A stretch of 64,000 nucleotides of DNA from Bradyrhizobium tropiciagri (GTDB lineage: Bacteria; Pseudomonadota; Alphaproteobacteria; Rhizobiales; Xanthobacteraceae), in the NCBI RefSeq assembly GCF_018130505.1, contig NZ_JAFCKH010000003.1, forward strand, positions 496,001 through 560,000, given 5' to 3'. Position 1 is the stretch's first letter; the number at the start of each line of letters is the position of its first letter. The notes below the pieces were generated by a model that was not told the DNA's origin, made no database searches, and saw only the letters and a program-made list of their open reading frames with translations. Positions 52,232 to 62,100 of the stretch are shown here, piece by piece. The position numbers and the translations under genes were made by a program.

Positions 52232-53112
52232 ACGCGCCGACGTACAACTTCGCCTATCTCGACGAACAGACCAAGCGAATGATCCGCCGCGCGATCCTGA
52301 AGGCGATCGCGATCCCCGGCTACCAGGTGCCGTTCGCCAGCCGCGAGATGCCGATGCCCTATGGCTGGGGCACCGGCGGCGTGCAGGTGACCGCCGCGAT
52401 CCTCGGGCCGGATGACGTGCTCAAGGTGATCGACCAGGGTTCCGACGACACCACCAACGCGATCTCGATCCGCAAGTTCTTTGGCAAGACCGCCGGTGTC
52501 GCCACCACGACCTCGACCACGGACGCCACCGTGATCCAGACCCGGCATCGTATCCCCGAGGCCGAGCTGCATGCGGGGCAGGTGCTGGTCTATCAGGTGC
52601 CGATCCCCGAGCCGCTGCGCTTCCTCGAGCCGCGCGAGACCGAGACGCGGCGCATGCATGCGCTCGCCGAATACGGCCTGATGCATGTCAAGCTGTACGA
52701 GGACATCGCGCGGTTCGGCCACATCGCGACCGCCTACGCCTATCCGGTGAAGGTGAACGCGCGCTACGTGATGGACCCGTCGCCGACGCCGAAATTCGAC
52801 AATCCGAAGATGGACAATTGCGCGGCGCTGCAGCTGTTCGGCGCCGGCCGCGAGAAGCGCATCTACGCGATCCCGCCCTACACCACGGTGGTGTCGCTGG
52901 ATTTCGAGGACCATCCGTTTACGCGCTATCGCTTCGATGCGCCCTGCGCGCTGTGCGGCGCGGACAATTCCTATCTCGACGAGATCGTCACCGACGACAA
53001 GGGCGGGCGAATGTTCGTCTGCTCCGACACCGATTTCTGCGAGCAGCGCCAAGCCGCCGGCCATCACGGCACCGAAAGCGCGGCGCCGCACAAGGAGAAG
53101 GCGCATGTCTGA
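52228..53112 (+). CDS. phnJ: C-P lyase radical SAM subunit PhnJ
   Basis: 294 residues. Cluster-binding cysteines C240, C243 and C265 lie in C-x2-C-x21-C spacing, with a further conserved C271; this matches the E. coli PhnJ cysteines near 241, 244, 266 and 272. It binds a 4Fe-4S cluster and SAM and makes the radical that breaks the C-P bond, releasing an alkane such as methane. The stop overlaps the phnK start by 8 bp. Confidence 0.97.
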   Translation: MNAPTYNFAYLDEQTKRMIRRAILKAIAIPGYQVPFASREMPMPYGWGTGGVQVTAAILGPDDVLKVIDQGSDDTTNAISIRKFFGKTAGVATTTSTTDATVIQTRHRIPEAELHAGQVLVYQVPIPEPLRFLEPRETETRRMHALAEYGLMHVKLYEDIARFGHIATAYAYPVKVNARYVMDPSPTPKFDNPKMDNCAALQLFGAGREKRIYAIPPYTTVVSLDFEDHPFTRYRFDAPCALCGADNSYLDEIVTDDKGGRMFVCSDTDFCEQRQAAGHHGTESAAPHKEKAHV

Positions 53113-53902
53113 GCCGTCTCATCTCGACAACGACCAGCCGCTGCTGGTCGCCGAAGGGCTCGCCAAGAACTACGGCCAGCTCGCCGCGTGCCGCGACATC
53201 TCGTTCGCGCTGTATCCGGGCGAGGTGCTGGCGATCGTCGGCGAATCCGGCTCGGGCAAATCGACCTTGTTGCAGTTGCTCTCGGCGCAGTTGGCGCCGA
53301 GCGCCGGCCGCGTCTCCTATCGGATGCGTGACGGCGTGCTGCGCGATCTCGCCGAGCTCGGCGAGGCGGAGCGGCGCTTTCTGTTCCGCACCGACTGGGG
53401 CTTCGTGCACCAGGACCCGGCGCAGGGCCTGCGCATGGGCGTCTCGGCCGGCGCCAATGTCGGCGAGCGGCTGATGGCGGTGGGCTGGAATCACTACGGC
53501 AAGATCCGCGACAGCGCCTCGACCTGGCTGGAGCGGGTCGAGATCGATGTCGGCCGCATCGACGATGCGCCGAAGACCTATTCCGGCGGCATGCGGCAGC
53601 GGCTGCAGATCGCGCGCAACCTCGTCACCGAGCCGAGGCTGGTGTTCATGGACGAGCCGACCGGCGGCCTCGACGTCTCGGTGCAGGCGCGCCTGCTCGA
53701 CCTGATGCGCAACCTCGTCGGCGAGCTCGGCCTCGCCGCCATCGTCGTCACCCATGATCTCGCCGTCGCGCGGCTGTTGTCGCACCGCGTGATGGTGATG
53801 AAGGGCGGCCGTGTCATCGAGACCGGCCTCACCGACCAGGTGCTCGACGACCCGCGCGAGCCCTACACCCAGCTGCTCGTCTCCTCGATCCTACCGCCAT
53901 GA
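53105..53902 (+). CDS. phnK: phosphonate C-P lyase ATP-binding protein PhnK
   Basis: 265 residues, from the ATG at 53105. Walker A GESGSGKST, signature YSGGMRQRLQIARNL and Walker B LVFMDEPTGGLDV. PhnK and PhnL are ABC-type ATPases without membrane partners; in the C-P lyase system PhnK binds the PhnGHIJ core. The 8-bp overlap with phnJ supports linked expression. Confidence 0.95.
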   Translation: MSEPSHLDNDQPLLVAEGLAKNYGQLAACRDISFALYPGEVLAIVGESGSGKSTLLQLLSAQLAPSAGRVSYRMRDGVLRDLAELGEAERRFLFRTDWGFVHQDPAQGLRMGVSAGANVGERLMAVGWNHYGKIRDSASTWLERVEIDVGRIDDAPKTYSGGMRQRLQIARNLVTEPRLVFMDEPTGGLDVSVQARLLDLMRNLVGELGLAAIVVTHDLAVARLLSHRVMVMKGGRVIETGLTDQVLDDPREPYTQLLVSSILPP

Positions 53903-54609
53903 GCCTGCCAATGACCGCGATGATCGAACTCGCCAACGCCGAAAAGACCTTCACCATGCACCTGCAGGGCGGCGTCGAGCTGCCCGTGGTGCGCGGCGTC
54001 TCGTTTCACGTCGAGCCGGGCGAATGCGTCGTGCTGTCGGGCCCGTCCGGCGCCGGCAAATCCTCCATCCTGAAGATGATCTTCGGCAACTACCGCTGCG
54101 ACAGCGGCCGGATCGGCATCCGCCACCACGGCGCGGTGATCGACCTCGCCACCGCCGAGCCGCGCCAGGTGCTGAGCATCCGCCGTTCCACCATCGGCTA
54201 TGTCAGCCAGTTCCTGCGCGCGGTGCCGCGGGTCGCGACGATCGACGTCGTCGCCGAGCCGCTGATCGTCAACGGCGTGGCGCGCGAAGAGGCCCGCGAG
54301 CGCGCCGGCCACCTGCTGCGCCGGCTCAACATTCCCGAGCGGCTGTGGACGTTGCCGCCCTCGACCTTCTCCGGCGGCGAGCAGCAGCGCGTCAACATCG
54401 CGCGCGGCTTCATCTCCGACCTGCCGATCCTGCTGCTCGACGAACCGACCGCTTCGCTTGATGCGGCGAATCGCGCAGTTGTGGTCGAGCTGATTGCCGA
54501 GAAGAAGACCAAGGGCGTCGCGATGGTCGCGATCGTCCATGACGACGAGATCCGCCATCTGATCGCCGACCGCGTCGTCGACGTCACCTCGTTCGCCGCC
54601 GCTGCCTGA
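53899..54609 (+). CDS. phnL: phosphonate C-P lyase ATP-binding protein PhnL
   Basis: 236 residues. Walker A GPSGAGKSS, signature FSGGEQQRVNIARGF and Walker B LLLDEPTASLD. The start overlaps phnK by 4 bp. PhnL works with PhnK at the core complex. The C-terminal end VVDVTSF matches PhnL. Confidence 0.95.
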   Translation: MSLPMTAMIELANAEKTFTMHLQGGVELPVVRGVSFHVEPGECVVLSGPSGAGKSSILKMIFGNYRCDSGRIGIRHHGAVIDLATAEPRQVLSIRRSTIGYVSQFLRAVPRVATIDVVAEPLIVNGVAREEARERAGHLLRRLNIPERLWTLPPSTFSGGEQQRVNIARGFISDLPILLLDEPTASLDAANRAVVVELIAEKKTKGVAMVAIVHDDEIRHLIADRVVDVTSFAAAA

Positions 54610-54622
54610 AGGACCGTTTGAA

Positions 54623-55777
54623 ATGACCGCCAAGCAAGACACCATCATCGGCAACGCGAGGCTCGTCCTCGCCGATCGCGTGATCGAGCAGGGCTGGGTG
54701 GCCATATCAGGCGGCAAAATCGCCGAATTCGGCGAGGGCAGGGCGCCAGAGGCGGGCGAGGATGCCGGCGGCGACCTGATCATGCCCGGCCTGATCGAAC
54801 TGCACACCGACCATCTCGAGATGCACTACGTGCCGCGGCCGAAGGTGTTCTGGAACCCGATCGCGGCCGTGATCTCCTATGACGGTCAGCTCGCCACCTC
54901 GGGCATCACCACGGTGCTGGATTCGCTGCGGGTCTGGCGCGAGGACGGCGCCGAGGACGTCGACGGCCGCGCCGGCGTGCTGGCGGCGGCGATCTCGGCG
55001 GCGCGCGAGGAGAATCTGCTGCGCGCCGATCACTTCCTGCACCTGCGCTGCGAGGTGCCGATGCCGTCGGTGGTGGAGGAGGCCATGGAGCTGGTCGAGC
55101 GTCCCGACGTGCGGCTGATGTCGCTGATGGACCACACGCCGGGCCAGCGCCAGTTCCGCGACGAGGTGAAGCTGCGCGACTACTATCGCGGCAAGGGCGG
55201 CGGCATGACCGATGCAGAGCTCGACGTGCTGTTCGCACGGCGGTTCGACTATCAGAAGAAGCATGCCGCGACCAATGTGCGGGCGATCGTCGCGCTGGCG
55301 CAACAGCATGGCATCCCGCTGGCGAGCCATGACGACACTACGGATGAGAACGTGACCGACGCGATCAACGACAAGGTCGCGGTCGCGGAATTCCCGACCA
55401 CGATGGAGGCCGCGCGCGGGCTGCACGCCGCCGGCATCGATATCCTGATGGGAGCGCCGAACGTCGTCCGCGGCGGCTCGCATTCCGGCAACATCGCCGC
55501 CGTCGATCTTGCGCGTGAGGGCGTTCTCGACATCCTGTCGTCAGACTACATCCCGTCGAGCCTGTTGATGGCGGCGCTGCAGCTGCCGCAGCACGTGCCG
55601 GCGATCGACCTTGCGGCCGCGATCCGCACCGTGACCAAGACGCCCGCCGAAGCGGTCGGCCTCTCCGACCGCGGCGAGATTGCGGTCGGCCGGCGTGCCG
55701 ACCTGATCCGCGTCCATGTCGCGCGCGATCTGCCGGTGGTGCGCAGCGTCTGGCGCGAAGGAGGGCGGGTGGCATGA
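54623..55777 (+). CDS. phnM: ribosyl methylphosphonate triphosphate diphosphatase PhnM
   Basis: 384 residues. Amidohydrolase motifs are LIELHTDHLEMHYVPRP, LASHDDTTDENV and [15 protein letters not shown]. PhnM cuts the triphosphate chain of ribose 1-methylphosphonate 5-triphosphate to leave the 5-phosphate on which PhnJ acts. A second PhnM-like protein is encoded at 43330-44502. Gap after phnL is 13 bp and the stop overlaps phnN by 4 bp. Confidence 0.95.
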   Translation: MTAKQDTIIGNARLVLADRVIEQGWVAISGGKIAEFGEGRAPEAGEDAGGDLIMPGLIELHTDHLEMHYVPRPKVFWNPIAAVISYDGQLATSGITTVLDSLRVWREDGAEDVDGRAGVLAAAISAAREENLLRADHFLHLRCEVPMPSVVEEAMELVERPDVRLMSLMDHTPGQRQFRDEVKLRDYYRGKGGGMTDAELDVLFARRFDYQKKHAATNVRAIVALAQQHGIPLASHDDTTDENVTDAINDKVAVAEFPTTMEAARGLHAAGIDILMGAPNVVRGGSHSGNIAAVDLAREGVLDILSSDYIPSSLLMAALQLPQHVPAIDLAAAIRTVTKTPAEAVGLSDRGEIAVGRRADLIRVHVARDLPVVRSVWREGGRVA

Positions 55778-56370
55778 CCGACGCGCCCGCTGTCGCCGCG
55801 ACGTCCGTTGCCGCTGTTGGTCCCGGCCGCCTGATCCTGGTGGTCGGGCCGAGCGGTGCTGGCAAGGATACGCTGCTGGCATTGGCGAAGGCGGCCTGTG
55901 CCGACGACCGCGGCATCGTGTTTCCACGCCGGCTGATCACCCGTGCTTCCTCGGCGTCGGAGGACAATGAGGAGGTCAGCGCCGATGACTTCGAGCGCGG
56001 CGTGGCGAACGGCGACTACGCCATGCACTGGGAGGCGCACGGGCACCGCTACGCGCTGGCGCGGGCGATCGACGACGAGATCCGTGCCGGCCGTACCGTG
56101 ATCGCCAATGTCTCGCGCACCGTGATCGCGGCGGCGCGCCGCCACTATGCCAGCGCCATCGTGGTCTCGATCACCGCGCCGCCGGAGGTGCTCGCAGCAC
56201 GCCTTGCGGCGCGGGCGCGCGCCAGCGACGGGCAGCTCGGGCAGCGGCTGGCCCGCACGGTCGACGAGACGACGTCGGTGCCGGACTTCACCATCGTCAA
56301 TTCCGGCGGCGCCGACTATCACGCGCGGCAACTTGTCCGCATCATCAAGGACGAGCGTTGGGACGGTTAG
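55774..56370 (+). CDS. phnN: ribose 1,5-bisphosphate phosphokinase PhnN
   Basis: 198 residues. P-loop VVGPSGAGKDTLLALAKAA at about 26-44 and the guanylate-kinase-like ITRASSASEDNEEVSADDF segment. It phosphorylates ribose 1,5-bisphosphate to PRPP, linking phosphonate sugar products to nucleotide synthesis. It is the last canonical phn gene; a PPOX gene follows 24 bp on. Confidence 0.93.
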   Translation: MTDAPAVAATSVAAVGPGRLILVVGPSGAGKDTLLALAKAACADDRGIVFPRRLITRASSASEDNEEVSADDFERGVANGDYAMHWEAHGHRYALARAIDDEIRAGRTVIANVSRTVIAAARRHYASAIVVSITAPPEVLAARLAARARASDGQLGQRLARTVDETTSVPDFTIVNSGGADYHARQLVRIIKDERWDG

Positions 56371-56394
56371 CAACAACAGGGAGAAGCGAGACGA

Positions 56395-57006
56395 ATGTCG
56401 GTGATTGAAACGATCGAGCAGCTCGAGGCGATCTACGGTTTCCCCAACGACGCGTCGACCGTCAAGGTCGCCGACCGGGTGACGCCGCTCTACCGGGTGC
56501 TGATCGAGAAATCACCGTTCGTGTCGCTGGCCACTTCGGGGCCGGAGGGCCTCGACTGCTCGCCGCGCGGCGATCTGCCCGGCTTCGTCCGCATCCACGA
56601 CGAGAAAACGCTGATGATGCCGGACCGCCGCGGCAACAATCGCTGCGACTCGCTGCGCAACATCGTCCGCGATCCCCGCGTCGGGCTGCTGTTCCTGATC
56701 CCGGGCTCGGGCAGCACGCTGCGCGTCAACGGCCGCGCCTATGTCTCCGCCGAGCCGGAGCTGCTGGCCTCGTTCGAGATGGAAGGCAAGGCGCCCCGCA
56801 CCGTCATCGTGATGACGGTGGATGAGATGTACTTCCAGTGCGCCCGCGCGATCGTGCGCTCCGACCTGTGGAATCCCGACAAGCGGGTCGATCCCAGGAC
56901 GTTGCCGACGCCCGGCCAGATCCTCGCCGAGATGAGCGAGAACACGGTCGGCGGCGAGAAGTACGATCGGGAATGGCCCGAGCGCGCGCGGCAGACGATG
57001 TGGTGA
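56395..57006 (+). CDS. PPOX-type FMN flavoprotein
   Basis: 203 residues. FVSLATSGPEGLDCSPRGDLPG and DRRGNNRCDSLRNIVRDPRVGLLF follow the pyridoxamine 5-phosphate oxidase-like split-barrel fold (MSMEG_1061/DR2398-type). It probably binds FMN and acts as a small reductase or oxidase with unknown substrate. The 24-bp gap to phnN on the same strand makes co-transcription with phn likely, though a role in phosphonate metabolism has no direct evidence. Confidence 0.75.
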   Translation: MSVIETIEQLEAIYGFPNDASTVKVADRVTPLYRVLIEKSPFVSLATSGPEGLDCSPRGDLPGFVRIHDEKTLMMPDRRGNNRCDSLRNIVRDPRVGLLFLIPGSGSTLRVNGRAYVSAEPELLASFEMEGKAPRTVIVMTVDEMYFQCARAIVRSDLWNPDKRVDPRTLPTPGQILAEMSENTVGGEKYDREWPERARQTMW

Positions 57007-57017
57007 TCTGAATACTC

Positions 57018-57041
57018 CCTCGTCCCGCAAGCGGGGCGAGG
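57018..57041. repeat. hairpin, short relative of family F; possible terminator
   Basis: CCTCGTCCCGC pairs with GCGGGGCGAGG around AA with one wobble pair. It lies between the convergent PPOX (stop 57006) and TetR (stop 57072) genes. The sequence GCAAGCGGGGCGAGGTGAC is shared with the element at 26873-27013. Confidence 0.55.
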
Positions 57042-57071
57042 TGACCTTCAACGGCTGCGCCGAAAGCCGCG

Positions 57072-57671
57072 CTAACCCTTCGACTGCTCGTCGAACGCTT
57101 TCAGCGACACCATGGCGATCTCGCGCAGCGCATCGCGGCTGGCACCGGAGGAGGCCATCACGCACATGCCTGACACAACGGCGGAGAGATAGCGCGCGAG
57201 CGACGCCGGTTCGGCGCCGTCGCCCAGATCGCATTGCGCCTTGGCCTCGACAAACCGTTCGCGCAACTGGTCCTCAGTATGGTTGCGGCGCGCCGCCAGC
57301 TCGAACGGAACGTTCGCCGAGCCGGTGCCGCAGGCGAGGCCCCCCTGGACCAGCAAACAGCCGGGCGGGTTGGCGGGGTCGGTCTGGGCGTCGGCGTGCT
57401 CCATCAGGAATCGTTCGGCGACCTCGCGGGCGGTCGGGGCACCCAGCACCTTTTCCATCCAGGCGTCGCGCTTCTCGGAGTAGCGATCGAGCGCGGCCTT
57501 CAACAGGCCTTCCTTGCTGCCGAACGCGGCATAGAGGCTCGGCGGATTGATGTGCATGGCCTCGGTGAGCTGCGCGATCGTCGCGCCCTCATAACCGTGG
57601 CGCCAGAACACCTCCATGGCCTGGTCCAGTGCGGCGTCTGCGTCGAACGCGCGGGGGCGTCCCATACCCAT
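57072..57671 (-). CDS. TetR/AcrR regulator of the RND efflux genes
   Basis: 199 residues from the ATG at 57671 (GGAG about 8 bp upstream); the frame extends to 57713. The HTH is MGRPRAF, FWRHGYEGATIAQLTEAMHI and PPSLYAAFGSKEGLL. It diverges from the RND operon at 57878. Two small palindromes lie in the gap. It would repress efflux until a drug or related ligand binds. Its N-terminal domain closely resembles the TetR at 3317-3943. Confidence 0.85.
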   Translation of the reverse strand: MGMGRPRAFDADAALDQAMEVFWRHGYEGATIAQLTEAMHINPPSLYAAFGSKEGLLKAALDRYSEKRDAWMEKVLGAPTAREVAERFLMEHADAQTDPANPPGCLLVQGGLACGTGSANVPFELAARRNHTEDQLRERFVEAKAQCDLGDGAEPASLARYLSAVVSGMCVMASSGASRDALREIAMVSLKAFDEQSKG

Positions 57672-57800
57672 TTTCGTTGCTCCGTAAGCCGGGTGCCGAT
57701 TCTCCGACGGCATTGTCCGTAGCCTATCCTGTTGTTTGACGTGAGGTTTTTCCGTGGCTTCTCATTTCCCCAGCAATGCGCTAAGAAATTCATAGTGCCC

Positions 57801-57814
57801 GATACATAAGTATC
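57801..57814. promoter_or_regulatory. 14-bp inverted repeat GATAC-ATAA-GTATC
   Basis: GATAC and GTATC are exact reverse complements with a 4-bp centre, 64 bp before the efflux gene start. It is a candidate operator for the divergent TetR, or part of its promoter region. Confidence 0.4.
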
Positions 57815-57841
57815 TTGCAAAGCGGCGTCCAGCTCCACATT

Positions 57842-57857
57842 TGTAGTGAACACTACA
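57842..57857. promoter_or_regulatory. 16-bp perfect palindrome, candidate TetR operator
   Basis: TGTAGTG-AA-CACTACA, a perfect inverted repeat, lies 20 bp before the start codon of the efflux adaptor gene and would overlap its ribosome-binding or transcription start region. The size and perfect symmetry fit a TetR dimer site. Confidence 0.6.
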
Positions 57858-57877
57858 GATCGTCTTGGAGCGCGCTA

Positions 57878-59122
57878 ATGCCCCCGTCCACCGAAAACCC
57901 CCGTTCCGGCCGTTTCCGATCCATCACCGGAGGTATCCTGATCGTCGGCGCCCTCGCGGTGGCCGGTTCGATCACGACCGGCCGCTATTTCTATGCCGCG
58001 CAGGCGACTGCCCCCGCGGCAGCCCCCGAGCAAGCGGTGCCCGTGACCGTCGCCATCGTCGAGCCGCGTCCGACCACGTTGTTCGAGGAATTCTCCGGCC
58101 GGCTCGAGGCGGTCGACCGCATTCAGCTCCGGCCGCGCGTCGCCGGCGCGATCATGGCGACCAACTTCACCGAGGGCGCGCTGGTGAAGGCCGGCGATGT
58201 CCTCTTCAAGATCGATCCGGCGCCCTATGCCGCGGAGGTCGACAAGGCCCAGGCGCAACTCGAGGCGGCGAAGGCGCGCGCGGTGTTCACCGCCAGCGAA
58301 GTCGAGCGTGGCGCCCAGCTGGTCGGCAACAACATCGTCACGCGGCGCGATTTCGACCAGCGCGACAACGCCAATCGCGAAGCGATCGCCAACGTCAAGG
58401 CGGCCGAGGCGACGCTGCAGACCGCAAAGCTCAATCTCGATTACACCGAGGTGCGCGCGCCGGTCGACGGCCGCGTCGGCAAGATCGAGGTCACCGTCGG
58501 CAACCTCGTCGCCGCCGGCACCGCATCGCCGGTGCTGACCACGCTGGTCTCGGTCAACCCGATCTATGCGAGCTTCGATGCCGACGAGGAAATGGTGCTG
58601 CGCGCCCTCAACTCGATCGCTGATGGTTCCGGCAAGCGCGGCAATCTCGCCAAAATCCCGGTCGAGATGACGACCTCCGGCGGCCTCGGCGCCAAGGGCC
58701 ACATCCAGCTGATCGACAACCAGGTCAACGGCCAGAGCGGCACCATCCGCGTCCGCGCCACGTTCCGCAACGATGACGGCCGGCTGATCCCCGGACAGTT
58801 CGCGCGCGTGCGCATGGGCCAGCCGCAGCAGCAGACGCTGGTGCTGATCGACGAGCGTGCCGTCGGCACCGACCAGGACAAGAAGTTCGTCATGGTCGTC
58901 GGCGACGACAGCCGTGCCGTCTATCGCCCAGTCACGCTCGGCAGCGCGGTCGACGGCCTGCGCATCGTGACCGCGGGTCTGAAATCGGGCGAACGCATCG
59001 TCGTCAACGGTCTGCAGCGCGTGCGGCCGGGCGCCCTCCTGAAGCTGGAGGTCGCCGAAATGGGCGCGCGCGGCATGCAACAGGCATCCGCCCAAACCAG
59101 ACAGAACACGGCGCAGCGCTGA
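57878..59122 (+). CDS. RND efflux periplasmic adaptor (AcrA/MexE-like)
   Basis: 414 residues from the ATG at 57878 (GGAG 7 bp upstream). An N-terminal helix or signal (IVGALAVAGSITTGRYFY) precedes the lipoyl-type region VDRIQLRPRVAGAIMATNF and the alpha-helical hairpin (about 120-190). Then come the beta-barrel and membrane-proximal domains ending near residue 390. The adaptor joins the pump to an outer-membrane channel, but no TolC/OprM-type gene follows in the window. Confidence 0.9.
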   Translation: MPPSTENPRSGRFRSITGGILIVGALAVAGSITTGRYFYAAQATAPAAAPEQAVPVTVAIVEPRPTTLFEEFSGRLEAVDRIQLRPRVAGAIMATNFTEGALVKAGDVLFKIDPAPYAAEVDKAQAQLEAAKARAVFTASEVERGAQLVGNNIVTRRDFDQRDNANREAIANVKAAEATLQTAKLNLDYTEVRAPVDGRVGKIEVTVGNLVAAGTASPVLTTLVSVNPIYASFDADEEMVLRALNSIADGSGKRGNLAKIPVEMTTSGGLGAKGHIQLIDNQVNGQSGTIRVRATFRNDDGRLIPGQFARVRMGQPQQQTLVLIDERAVGTDQDKKFVMVVGDDSRAVYRPVTLGSAVDGLRIVTAGLKSGERIVVNGLQRVRPGALLKLEVAEMGARGMQQASAQTRQNTAQR

Positions 59123-59150
59123 GCCTTCGCTGCGCCGAAGGGGCATCACC

Positions 59151-62100
59151 ATGAATCTCTCGAAATTCTTCATCGACCGGCCGATCTTTGCCGGCGTGCT
59201 ATCGATCCTGATCTTTCTTGCCGGCCTGATCTCGCTGTTCGCGATGCCGATCTCGGAATATCCCGACGTGGTGCCGCCCTCGGTCGTGGTGCGCGCGACC
59301 TATCCCGGCGCCAATCCGAAGGTTATCGCCGAGACGGTGGCGACGCCGATCGAGGAGCAGATCAACGGCGTCGAGGGCATGCTGTATATGTCGAGCCAGG
59401 CCACCACCGACGGCGCGATGACGCTGACGGTGACGTTCCGTCTCGGCACCGACCCCGACAAGGCGACGCAGCTGGTGCAGAACCGCGTGCAGCAGGCCGA
59501 GCCGCGCCTGCCCAACGTGGTGCGCCAGCTCGGCATCATCACCAAGAAGAGCTCGCCCGACCTCACCATGGTCGTGCATCTGCTGTCGCCGAACAACCGC
59601 TACGACATGACGTATCTGCGCAACTACGCGGTGCTCAACGTCAAGGACCGGCTGGCGCGGATCGACGGCGTCGGCGACGTCCAGCTCTACGGCGCCGGCG
59701 ACTATTCGATGCGGGTCTGGGTCGATCCGCAGAAGGCCGCCGAACACGTGCTGACGGCCAACGATATCGTGAAGGCGATCCAGGCGCAGAACGTCGAGGC
59801 CGCTGCCGGCGTGGTCGGCTCCTCGCCGAGCGTCAAGGGCATCGATCTGCAGCTCTCGGTCAACGCCGAGGGACGGCTGTCGACCGAGGAACAGTTCGGC
59901 GACATCGTGGTCAAGACCGGTGCGAACGGCGAGGTGGTGCGGCTGCGCGACGTCGCGCGGATCGAGCTCGGCGCCTCGGAATACGGCTTGCGCTCGCTGC
60001 TCGACAACAAGCAGGCTGTGGCGCTGCCGATCTTCCAGGCGCCGGGCTCGAATGCGCTACAGATCTCCGACAACGTCCGCGCCACCATGGCCGAGATCAA
60101 GAAGAACATGCCGGAGGGCGTGTCCTACCAGATCGTCTATGACCCGACCCAGTTCGTGCGCTCCTCGATCGAGGCCGTGATCCACACGCTGCTCGAGGCG
60201 ATCGCGCTGGTGGTGCTGGTCGTGATCCTGTTCCTGCAGACCTGGCGCGCCTCGATCATTCCGCTGATCGCAGTGCCGGTATCGATCGTCGGCACCTTCG
60301 CGGTGATGCATGTGTTCGGTTTCTCGATCAACGCGCTCAGCCTGTTCGGCCTCGTGCTCGCGATCGGCATCGTGGTCGACGACGCCATCGTCGTGGTCGA
60401 GAATGTCGAGCGCAACATCGAGTCCGGGCTGTCGCCGCGCGAGGCCACCAACCAGGCGATGCGGGAAGTCTCCGGCCCGATCATCGCGATCGCGCTGGTG
60501 CTGATCGCGGTGTTCGTGCCGCTCGCCTTCATCTCCGGCCTGACCGGCCAGTTCTACAAGCAGTTCGCGCTGACGATTGCGATCTCGACGGTGATTTCGG
60601 CGGTCAATTCGCTGACGCTGTCGCCGGCGCTGGCGGCGCTGCTGCTCAAGGGCCATCACGAGCCGAAGGACTGGCTGACGCGGATCATGGAGAAATCGCT
60701 GGGCTGGTTCTTCCGCGGCTTCAACAAGGTGTTCACGAAGTCCTCGGAGAACTACGGCCGCACCGTCTTAAAGGTGATCTACGGCAAGGCCGCGGTGATC
60801 GGCCTCTATGTGGTGCTGGTCGGCCTCACCGGCGTGCTGTTCAAGCAGGTGCCTGGTGGATTCGTGCCGGGCCAGGACAAGCAGTACCTCGTCGGTTTCG
60901 CGCGGCTGCCCGACGGCGCCTCGCTCGACCGCAGCGAGGAGGTGATCCGCAAGATGAGCGACATCGCGCTGACGCAGCCCGGCGTCGAAAGCTCGGTGGC
61001 GTTCCCGGGCCTGTCGATCTCCGGCTTCACCAACTCCTCCAACGCCGGCATCGTGTTCTCGACGCTCAAGCCGTTCGACGAGCGCAAGGATCCCGCGCTG
61101 AGCGGCCCGGCGATCGCCGGAGACCTGAACAAGAAATATGCCGGCATCCAGGAAGCCTTCATCGCCATGTTCCCGCCGCCGCCGGTCAACGGCCTCGGCA
61201 CCATCGGCGGCTTCAAGCTGCAGATCGAGGACCGCGCCGGCCTCGGCTATGACGCGCTGAACGATGCGACCAAGGCGTTCATGACCGCGATCCAGAAGGC
61301 ACCGGAAATCGCCGGCGCGTTCTCGAGCTTCCAGGTCAACGTGCCGCAGCTGTTCGCCGACATCGACCGTACCAAGGCGTTGCAGCTCGGCGTACCGGTG
61401 ACGGAGGTCTTCAACACGCTCCAGATTTACCTTGGCTCCTACTACGTCAACGACTTCAACAAATTCGGCCGCACCTATTCGGTGCGTGTGCAGGCCGACG
61501 CGCCGTTCCGCGCGCGGGCCGACGACATCAGGCAGTTGAAGGTGCGCTCGTCGTCCGGCGACATGGTGCCGCTGTCGGCCTTGATGACGGTGCGCCAGAG
61601 CGCGGGTCCCGAGCGCGCGATCCGCTACAATGGCTTCCTGTCGTCGGACATCAACGCCGCCGCGGCGCCGGGCTATTCCTCCGGCCAGGCGCAGGAGGCG
61701 GCGACGCGGATCGCGGCCGAGGTGCTGCCGCCCGGCTTCGCCTTCGAGTGGACCGACCTGACCTATCAGGAGTTCATCGCCGGCAACTCCGGGATCTGGG
61801 TGTTCCCGCTGGCGATCCTGCTGGTGTTCCTGGTCCTGGCCGCGCTCTACGAGAGTCTCGCGCTGCCGCTCTCGATCATCATGATCGTGCCGATGGGCCT
61901 CTTGGCCGCGATGTTCGGCGTCTGGTTGTCGAAGGGCGACAACAACGTCTTCACCCAGATCGGCCTGATCGTGCTGGTCGGCCTGTCGGCCAAGAACGCG
62001 ATCCTGATCGTCGAATTCGCGCGTGAGCTCGAGTTCGCCGGACGATCGCCGATTCGCGCCGCGATCGAGGCGAGCCGGTTGCGGCTGCGGCCGATCCTGA

